A stretch of 64,000 nucleotides of DNA, taken from the NCBI RefSeq assembly GCF_000364225.2, contig NZ_AQFT02000001.1:3615501-3679500 (forward strand), in the 5' to 3' direction. Below the pieces are notes generated by a model that worked only from the letters and a program-made list of their open reading frames with translations, was not told the origin of the DNA and made no database searches. Of the stretch, positions 57,724 through 64,000 are shown one piece after another. The position numbers were made by a program, and so were the translations under genes. The stretch's first letter is position 1. Each line of letters opens with the position of its first letter. This DNA comes from Eubacterium plexicaudatum ASF492 (GTDB taxonomy: Bacteria; Bacillota; Clostridia; Lachnospirales; Lachnospiraceae).

Positions 57724-57738
57724 CGTCTTTTCACTCCA

Positions 57739-59071
57739 TTAAAATAATTCATACGTATTTCCCGTATCCTTTACATTGTCTGTCGGAAGATACATGGTAA
57801 AACCTTCCTGACCATCCGCGCACGTAATCGGAAACGCCTCATAAATGTAATTCGCATTCACTCTGATCAAAATTCTGGAATTGTCTTTTAACCTGTCTGT
57901 CGGCACCTTTCCCGTCACTTTTACATAATCTCCCTGTGCGATCTCTTCCGGACAGATCGTTTGCGGTGTGCTTTGTATGTCACCTGCCGACGGATTTTCT
58001 ATGATCGGCGCTTCCATCACCGGCGCTTCCTGAGCCATCTGAGGCAAAAACGCTCCGCCCGCTCAATGAGCAGCGTATCCGCCTGATGCACGGACAAATC
58101 CTGCATCTGATAAGGAATCGCCCGTGAAAAATATGCCTTTTCGTATGCTTCTGCCAGAAACGGAAGCAGCGCATTTCCAAAAGAATCCCGGTACACAACA
58201 AGACTGCCGCTGCCTGCCGAACGCGTGTTGATCTTGGGAGCAAAATTACTTTCCACCTCTTCGCAGTAAGTAAACTGCGGCGACGGAATATAATATCGTT
58301 CTTCTTCCGGTTCTATGGCAGCAGGGTAAAGCATCCGATCCAAATCGCCTTCAAAATCCGCACGCAGCTCATATGTTCTGTCCGCATAGGATGGATGTTT
58401 TTTGCCAAGTCCGGTCAATATGCGGTCTGCCGCCAAAGCCGCACCTTCATTATTCCAATGCGAATCTCTTTTATGATACAGCACCTGACTGCTGCTGCGG
58501 AATGCTTCATCCAAATCAATCATATGCACCTGCTCTTTTTGCAGGTACTTTTTCAGCCTTTCCAAATTGCCCGCATGGTTCCGAAACGGCTGATAATAAT
58601 ACGGCATATACTCCCCATAGAGAGAGTTTTTATTGGGCGCAACCACAAAAGCAAACCGAACTCCGTTTTTCCGCGCATAATCCCTTATCATTCTCAGCGT
58701 ATGCGCCACCTGAAACAGCTGACGGTCCGTCATCTGCCCGGTTCCCTGAAAATCTTCCAGCGAATCCTTATAAAACAGCCAGCCATCCTTTCCCACGATA
58801 ACGCCCTGCTGAGCAGATACTCCGAAAATTTTTCCAAGCAGCATTGCATATCCGGTCACCGCTTCATTTCGAAACGCAAAGTGATCCTCAAACCATGCGC
58901 CCGCATCATTCAAAAAATCCGGATTGATGCCGTCTTCTTTTATCAGCACCGGCGCTTTTGCAGTCTCCCGGTTTTCCGCAGAACTGCTTACCCCCGTAAA
59001 AGAAGTCCGGCAGACGGGAGCAGACACAGAATTAAAAACATTGCTATATAAACATGATACTTATTTTTCAT
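57739..59071 (-). CDS. DHHW/AlgX-like protein (SGNH-fold O-acetylation partner)
   Basis: A 444-residue membrane-anchored extracytoplasmic protein. N-terminal anchor MKNKYHVYIAMFLILCLLPS, then the DHHW/AlgX-type domain: FEDHFAFRNE, VGKDGWLFYKD, VVAPNKNSLYGEYMPYYY, the D-x-H-W motif KRDSHWNNEGA, and the Ser region YRDSFGNALLPFL. A C-terminal beta domain of about 100 residues follows (GDYVKVTGKVP). Such proteins transfer acetyl groups to exopolysaccharide or wall polymers together with an MBOAT. The frame breaks at 58998-59001 and 58046-58050; one added base each gives LLFTGVSS and ERFLPQMAQEAPV. It lies 28 bases after the MBOAT gene. Confidence 0.82.
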
Positions 59072-59099
59072 CGCTTTCACCACTTACCACCACTCACCT

Positions 59100-60493
59100 C
59101 TAAAAACGGAAATAAATAAACGGATTATATGTACCCCCTGCAAGATTCACCATACACACTGCCAGTAAAACGAGTGAGGCCGGCCACAACAGCCGGCAAA
59201 ATTTTGCGGACCTGCCAATTTTGCAAAAAACCGGCATGGTAGCTGCAATCCCTGCCGCAAATGCCGTCAGATGCACCGGCGTCAGCAAAGACAGCACCAG
59301 CCGCATGGACGCGTCATCAAACTGCAGTCCCGTAAACATCTGGCCAACCCAGAACATCCCCTGTTTCATATCATCCGCTCTGAAAAACACAAATCCAATC
59401 ATGACTACAAGCGTCACATAAATATGTCCCAGCCATTTTTTCCATCCGGTTTTTTCTTTTTGGAAAAACGGCACAAACTCCTCCAGCATCAGAAAGCCTC
59501 CATGATACAGTCCCCAAAATAAAAACGTTACATTCGCACCGTGCCATATACCGGTACAGGCAAATACGATCAGCTTGTTGATACAGGTGCGCATGCGTCC
59601 GTTCCGGTTGCCTCCTAACGGTATGTACAAATATTCCCGAAACCATCCGGATAATGAAATATGCCATCTTCTCCAAAATTCTCTGATTGATACCGCAGCA
59701 TACGGATAACGGAAATTTTCCTTAAAATAAAATCCGAACATATGCCCCATGCCAATGGCCATATCACTATATCCGCTAAAATCGAAATAAATCTGAAGCA
59801 TATAAGCTGCCGCACCAATCCAGGCGCCGCACATATGAATGTGCTGCATCGGCGCCGAAAACAACGTGTCTGCAATCTCACCCATATAGTTTGCAATCAA
59901 TACTTTTTTTCCCAGACCGACAATGAACCTGCGAATGCCATATGCTACTTCTTCCGCACAAACACTGCGGCTGACCAGCTGCTTTTCCACATCATGATAT
60001 TTCACAATCGGCCCTGCAATCAACTGTGGAAACAGCGATATATAGAGCAGCACATACATAAAATTTTTCTGCGCCTGCACATCCCCGCGATATACATCAA
60101 TCACATAAGACATTGCCTGAAACGTAAAAAAGAAATGCCTACGGGCAGAGCCACCTGCGGAACCGGAAGGCTCAGCCCTGTTATCCCGTTTATCGTCTCA
60201 GCAAGAAACGCTGCATATTTAAATATGCAAAGCAGCGCCAGATTCATGACTACAGCTGCTATCAAAACGCTTTTGCGCCGCGTTGTATCCTTGCATGTCC
60301 ACAATGCAGCCACATAATTAAAAAACGCCGACGCAATCATCAGCAATACATATACCGGTTCCCCATATGCATAAAACAAAAGGCTGACGATTAAAAGCAA
60401 TCCGTTTTTTCCGGTATTGGACGGCATGATCCGGTAAATAAGCAATACAACCGGAAGAAAGATACTGATAAATACGAGAGAACTGAAAACCAT
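59100..60493 (-). CDS. MBOAT family O-acyltransferase (AlgI/DltB-like)
   Basis: A 464-residue polytopic membrane protein with about eleven helices. The AlgI-type motifs are LPVGISFFTFQAMSYVIDVY, PQLIAGPIVKYHDV, DFSGYSDMAIGMGHMFGF, and REFWRRWHISLSGWFREYLYIPLGG (in parts), then the catalytic His in IWHGANVTFLFWGLYHG. It moves an acyl group from the cytoplasm to an extracellular acceptor. The frame breaks at 60126-60131, where one T is missing, so the uncorrected frame ends at LRFRQCLM. ATG 60493 follows AGGAG by eight bases. It is the first gene of the MBOAT-DHHW-transglutaminase operon. Confidence 0.92.
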
Positions 60494-60543
60494 ATGTATT
60501 CTCCTGCTATTTTACTGAAAATCATTTGATATACGACTCAGAT

Positions 60544-60588
60544 AAAGCGTGTCTGAAAATCATTCCATGAATCTTCCAAACACGCTTT
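60544..60588 (-). terminator. Hairpin between the 60599 gene and the MBOAT operon
   Basis: Imperfect inverted repeat AAAGCGTGTCTGAAAAT/ATCTTCCAAACACGCTTT with a nine-base loop, after the stop of the transglutaminase gene. It resembles the radA hairpin at 20827-20883 in sequence and position. Confidence 0.6.
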
Positions 60589-60598
60589 CACCAATTAC

Positions 60599-61177
60599 CT
60601 AAAATGCTACATTATAATAGGTCGTATCTTCAAAATTATTATAAGTGCTTTTCAAATTATTTCTTTTTTTCAAATAATACTTGTTGGAACTATCCGCCGC
60701 ATACTTGTCCATATTTGGATCGCAGATATACCACTTTTTACCGATTTTAACTTCTGTCCATGCATGTTTTTGAAGACTTCCGCTGAATCCGTTTGTCTGT
60801 CCTACTCCAATTCGAACATCGTACCCGGTCGCTTTTTTCGCAAGAAATGCATATGCGGCTGCAAAGTGATAGCAGCTTCCTTTTTTATCCTTATACATTT
60901 CCATCGCGTAATCTTTTTCCCATCCGCCATATGCTTCAAATCCGGTTTTTCTGCCGTAATCATATTCTTTCCGCACATAGGTAAAAAGCTTTTTTAACTT
61001 CTTTTTCGCACTGTCGTTTGCTTTTACCTGTCCGTCCACCAGCTTCGTCACGGTTTCCTCCGTCTTTGCACCGGACTGCGCTGCCTTTGCCGGCCGGACC
61101 GGTATGCAGACCAGCATACATGCGGCCAGTATAAAGATTATAATTTTTTTGAAATAAGCTTCTGTTTTTGCAGACAT
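60599..61177 (-). CDS. Exported transglutaminase-like protein
   Basis: A 192-residue secreted protein: signal peptide (FKKIIIFILAACMLVCIPV) and a transglutaminase-like domain with Cys in KKGSCYHFAAAYAFLAKK, His in LQKHAWTEVKIG, and Asp in WYICDPNMDKYA, a complete triad. The domain is distinct in detail from that of the 56561-57723 protein, but the arrangement is the same. ATG 61177 follows AGGAGG by six bases; the open frame up to 61255 overlaps the upstream gene. It is 10 bases downstream of the cell-wall-binding repeat gene, which suggests the binding and catalytic parts are split over two genes here. Confidence 0.8.
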   Translation of the reverse strand: MSAKTEAYFKKIIIFILAACMLVCIPVRPAKAAQSGAKTEETVTKLVDGQVKANDSAKKKLKKLFTYVRKEYDYGRKTGFEAYGGWEKDYAMEMYKDKKGSCYHFAAAYAFLAKKATGYDVRIGVGQTNGFSGSLQKHAWTEVKIGKKWYICDPNMDKYAADSSNKYYLKKRNNLKSTYNNFEDTTYYNVAF

Positions 61178-61187
61178 GTTCTTCCTC

Positions 61188-61892
61188 CTATTCCGCTCCC
61201 ATAAATATTTCCACACCCTGATCCGGTTTAAATGTATATACCGTAAATGTTTCATATTTTAAAATTCCGTCTTTTCCTTTTCCATAACAGCTTGCATAAT
61301 ATTTTGCCTTTTTCGGTTTTCCGATATATTTCTGCAGGCCGGACAATGGCTGTTCATATTTTGCGGCTTTCCGTATTTTCTGCGTCTTGGTCTTATTGTA
61401 CTTTCCACTCGCATGAAACACATAAAACTTTTCTTTGATTACCGTAATGCCCGTAACCATTGCTCCCGTTTCATCAAAATAATATTTTTTATCTTTCGAC
61501 CAGCCGCTGTAAGCCATTCCCTGTTCATCCACACAGTACTTTAACGTCTGCCCGTCTTCCGTATCCAGCTTCACAATCTTTGTTTCGGACGGCAGGATTA
61601 ATCTGCCTTCTTCGTCAAATATGTAATAGTCGCCTTTGATTTTACAGCTTAATATGCAGGGCTTTCCGTCCTCGTCAAAGTAAAACATCCCCTCATCCGT
61701 CGTAATCCAACTGTCCGTGACAAGCTGTCCGTCCTCATAATAACGGTAAGATCCGCCTTCTTTTGTGAGTCCTTCCTGCACTGCCTCATCACCGGCTGCG
61801 GCACGGACCGATACCGGCCGCACATGCGGTACGGATCCGACTATAGCCGCACAGATCAAAGCACACGAAATCCTTTTCCTTGCGTTCAACAT
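61188..61892 (-). CDS. Exported cell-wall-binding repeat protein
   Basis: A 234-residue secreted protein. Signal peptide (ISCALICAAIVGSVPHVRPV), then five to six choline-binding-type repeats (YRYYEDGQLVTDSWI, GMFYFDEDGKPCI, DYYIFDEEGRLIL, KYYFDETGAMVTG, KFYVFHASGKY). The last 55 residues (about 180-234) are a basic region ending KPDQGVEIFMGAE with no known domain. ATG 61892 follows GGGGAGG by seven bases. It is co-transcribed with the transglutaminase-like gene and probably anchors or directs it at the cell wall. Confidence 0.75.
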   Translation of the reverse strand: MLNARKRISCALICAAIVGSVPHVRPVSVRAAAGDEAVQEGLTKEGGSYRYYEDGQLVTDSWITTDEGMFYFDEDGKPCILSCKIKGDYYIFDEEGRLILPSETKIVKLDTEDGQTLKYCVDEQGMAYSGWSKDKKYYFDETGAMVTGITVIKEKFYVFHASGKYNKTKTQKIRKAAKYEQPLSGLQKYIGKPKKAKYYASCYGKGKDGILKYETFTVYTFKPDQGVEIFMGAE

Positions 61893-61957
61893 CCCTGAAC
61901 CTCCCCTTTTATTTTTATATCATCCGGACAAACCGCCCGCACGATACACATTCCCCG

Positions 61958-62980
61958 TTAATCTATGGAAACCAACGTATAAGCGCTGCTGCCTAGTCCG
62001 ATTTTCTCCGCATACTCCAGCACATATTCTCCGTTCAGCTTTTCCATCCAGTCTACGAACCGCTCATTGTCTTCTTCCATATATACCAGATCCACACATG
62101 CCTGATCCAGCGCAACCGGATCTGCGGAAGCAAGAATTCCGATTTTTCTGTCGTCCGATATGGCAGTTGTTTCATCAAACCCGCCGTCTATGGAACGATG
62201 GTCCATAATATTGATATACAGAATATTGTTATGCAGCGCATCAACAACCGCTTTTCCGGCTTCTGCCATAGATTCCAGAAAAGTATCCTGTTCGGCGCCC
62301 CTTGGATCCGTACTGCTGCCGCCGGCCGAATAAATCAGACATTTGCCTTCCGCGGAACTGATCCCGACAGATATATTTTTAACGGCTCCGTCAAACCCTG
62401 CAGCCGCATGTCCCTGAAAATAAGAAATCATCAGAAGTCCGTCATAATCCGAAAAATGTGCGCCTACATAATTTTCTTCCAGATGCAGACCGTCTTCTAC
62501 CGGAATCGCGACCGAACCGCTCTCATCCAGCACTTCAGGCTCTGCTATTTGCGCCAGTCCTTCATTGTCTGCCGGCTGCAGATCGTCTCTCGTACCACAG
62601 GCAACAATCGTACCTTTCACGGACGTTACCAGATCGCGAAACAGCTCCGGCTCCACGGCATTGCCTGACGGAAGCTCTCCTGCCGATATTTTTACCGCCG
62701 TATGTTCCCCCTGTATTTTTTCATCCAGTGACCGGTACAGATTTCCCAGAGACTCTGCTGTTATTTCCTTGGTCATATAAACGACCGGAACCGTATTCTC
62801 GTATTGTTTTAACTCTGCCGTCTGCTCCGTACTCTCTGTCTGTCCGTCGTCATTTTGTTCCGTGCCGGCCTCTTTGCGTACCTCATCTTCCTGTACGCCA
62901 TCTTCCGTTACCGGCTTTGAGCTGCAAGCTGTCGATTGCATTACAAATACCGTGCATAATAAAATAAACAGTTTTTTCAT
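61958..62980 (-). CDS. DUF362 domain lipoprotein
   Basis: A 340-residue lipoprotein: signal and lipobox MQSTACSS, with the acylated Cys at residue 19. An acidic linker (about 25-58, E/T/Q-rich) is followed by a DUF362-like domain: VVYMTKEITAESLGNLYRSL, TAVKISAGELPSGN, SVKGTIVACGTRDD, YFQGHAAAGFDGAVKNISVG and a C-terminal ADPVALDQACVDLVY. No ferredoxin-type cysteine cluster is present, unlike many DUF362 proteins. The start ATG 62980 follows GGGGGAG. It is monocistronic by position between the cell-wall genes and argJ. The function is unknown, probably redox or metal related only by family. Confidence 0.78.
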   Translation of the reverse strand: MKKLFILLCTVFVMQSTACSSKPVTEDGVQEDEVRKEAGTEQNDDGQTESTEQTAELKQYENTVPVVYMTKEITAESLGNLYRSLDEKIQGEHTAVKISAGELPSGNAVEPELFRDLVTSVKGTIVACGTRDDLQPADNEGLAQIAEPEVLDESGSVAIPVEDGLHLEENYVGAHFSDYDGLLMISYFQGHAAAGFDGAVKNISVGISSAEGKCLIYSAGGSSTDPRGAEQDTFLESMAEAGKAVVDALHNNILYINIMDHRSIDGGFDETTAISDDRKIGILASADPVALDQACVDLVYMEEDNERFVDWMEKLNGEYVLEYAEKIGLGSSAYTLVSID

Positions 62981-63074
62981 CCCCGACTCCCCCTCGTATT
63001 TTCTATGCCAATGCTATTATATACGATAGATCGTGTGAATGGAAGTATGCAGATGAAAATTTTATCTTTTTTTG

Positions 63075-64000
63075 TCAGCTCCGGTAATCCGCATTTATTT
63101 TGACATAATCATAGGTCAGATCGCATCCCCATGCCTTCGCCGATGCATTTCCCTGATGCAGATCAATCCGGATATAAATTTCATCTTCCGCAAGAACCGC
63201 TGCCGCTTCCTCTTCCGAAAACGCCAGACCATTGCCGTCTTTGCATACAAGTACACTTCCTTTTTCAGATGCCAGTTCCACGTCTGTTTTGCCGATATCC
63301 AAATCGGTATCCGAGTAACCAAGCGCGCACAAAATACGTCCGCAGTTTGCATCTGCGCCAAACATAGCGCTTTTTACAAGCGAAGAACAAATCACACTTT
63401 TGGCAGCCGTAATCGCCGTATCCAAATCAGGCGCTCCCGCACAGGTACACTCCAGCATCTTGGTGGCTCCTTCTCCGTCTGCGGCAAGCATTTTCGTCAG
63501 ATGCAAAAGAACCAGATAAAGCGCTTTCTTAAACACTTCATAAGACGCATCTTCAGCCGTTATTTCCGCATTGCCGGCTTCTCCGTTGGCAAGTATGCAT
63601 ACCATGTCATTCGTAGAAGTATCTCCGTCGATGCTCAGGCAATTATAGGTTACTTTTACCACATCACGCAATGCCTGACTCAGCATTGGCCCGGAAACGG
63701 CTGCATCAGTCGTAATAAAATTCAGTGTTGTTGCCATATTCGGATGGATCATGCCGCTGCCCTTTGCCATACCACCCAGACGACACGTTTTTCCATCAAG
63801 TGTAAAAGACACCGCCACTTCTTTTTTTACCGTATCGGTCGTCATAATTGCTGCCGCTGCCTCTCCATGACGCTGTGCGGACATCTCTGCCACAAGCCGG
63901 TCCATATGTTCCGCAATCGGTTCGATCGGCAATATCTGTCCGATCACTCCCGTAGATGCTACAATCACTTCTTCCGGCGTTATTTTAAGCGCCTGCGCCG
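63075..64000 (-). CDS. argJ: Bifunctional glutamate N-acetyltransferase/ornithine acetyltransferase (5' end beyond window)
   Basis: Ornithine acetyltransferase of the arginine cyclic pathway; it self-cleaves before a Thr that becomes the nucleophile. The motif GSGMIHPNMATTLNF holds the cleavage site (about residue 74 of the visible part). VASTGVIGQ, STNDMVCILANG and DANCGRILCALGYSD follow, and the C-terminus YDYVKINADYRS is conserved. The frame remains open to the right edge (ALKITPEEVIVAST), so the N-terminal part is missing. Other arg genes are not in the window. It ends 94 bases before the DUF362 lipoprotein start on the same strand. Confidence 0.95.
   Translation of the reverse strand, partial: AQALKITPEEVIVASTGVIGQILPIEPIAEHMDRLVAEMSAQRHGEAAAAIMTTDTVKKEVAVSFTLDGKTCRLGGMAKGSGMIHPNMATTLNFITTDAAVSGPMLSQALRDVVKVTYNCLSIDGDTSTNDMVCILANGEAGNAEITAEDASYEVFKKALYLVLLHLTKMLAADGEGATKMLECTCAGAPDLDTAITAAKSVICSSLVKSAMFGADANCGRILCALGYSDTDLDIGKTDVELASEKGSVLVCKDGNGLAFSEEEAAAVLAEDEIYIRIDLHQGNASAKAWGCDLTYDYVKINADYRS

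Overview
The window looks like a chromosomal segment of an anaerobic, low-to-moderate GC Firmicute, most probably a member of the Lachnospiraceae (Clostridium cluster XIVa). The evidence is gene content and style: AGGAGG-type ribosome binding sites, TTGACA-N17-TATAAT promoters, a stand-alone AICAR transformylase, a clpC/radA pair, DUF6320 and condensation-like acyltransferase genes, an HPr with Lys at position 46, and many choline-binding-type repeat and transglutaminase-like surface proteins. Species-level placement is inference. No phage, insertion sequence, integrase or CRISPR array was found.

Layout. 0-4.1 kb: the 5' part of clpX (cut by the left edge) and an operon of a condensation-like acyltransferase, a DUF6320 membrane protein and an HSL-type esterase. 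4.2-6.5 kb: ilvE and a mannose-1-phosphate guanylyltransferase. 6.7-10 kb: operon sseB-like, HD hydrolase, rRNA methyltransferase. 10.2-17.2 kb: flavin reductase, deoD and the purine genes purC-purF-purB plus AICAR transformylase, with tRNA-Met and tRNA-Val between them. 17.2-20.7 kb: an operon of two consecutive ATP-grasp ligases and a YesL protein, then a NYN RNase-like gene. 20.9-27.1 kb: clpC, a small conserved gene, radA, and a membrane receptor-like protein. 27.2-35.8 kb: phosphatases, a large secreted 5'-nucleotidase, membrane proteins, a degenerate tRNA-like element and a PIN-like gene. 36-44.4 kb: Na+-coupled transporter, aldo/keto reductase, two-component system, SpoIID/LysM protein and a Cof-type phosphatase. 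44.6-47.5 kb: HPr and feoAB. 47.5-52 kb: GntR-controlled ABC transporter, ECF sigma/anti-sigma pair, and AT-rich decayed DNA. 52.2-63 kb: envelope genes (secreted polysaccharide deacetylase, recQ, MBOAT/DHHW O-acetylation pair, two transglutaminase-like proteins with cell-wall-binding repeats, a DUF362 lipoprotein). 63.1-64 kb: argJ, cut by the right edge.

A striking property of the sequence is that about twenty otherwise normal genes carry single-base frameshifts, almost all a missing base in an A or T run. Restoring one base per break gives full-length proteins whose total lengths are exact multiples of three. I therefore treat these genes (clpX, ilvE, ptsH, feoB, the 5'-nucleotidase, the deacetylase, MBOAT, DHHW and others) as intact genes in a consensus with homopolymer errors, not as pseudogenes, and give coordinates for the whole gene.

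How genes work together: purC-purF-purB, AICAR transformylase and deoD cover purine synthesis and salvage; feoA/feoB form a ferrous iron importer; GntR, ABC ATPase and permease form a self-regulated export module; the MBOAT, DHHW and transglutaminase/cell-wall-binding genes probably modify and decorate the cell surface. The candidates for undescribed systems are the tandem ATP-grasp/YesL operon, the acyltransferase/DUF6320/esterase triad, and the O-acetylation/transglutaminase operon.
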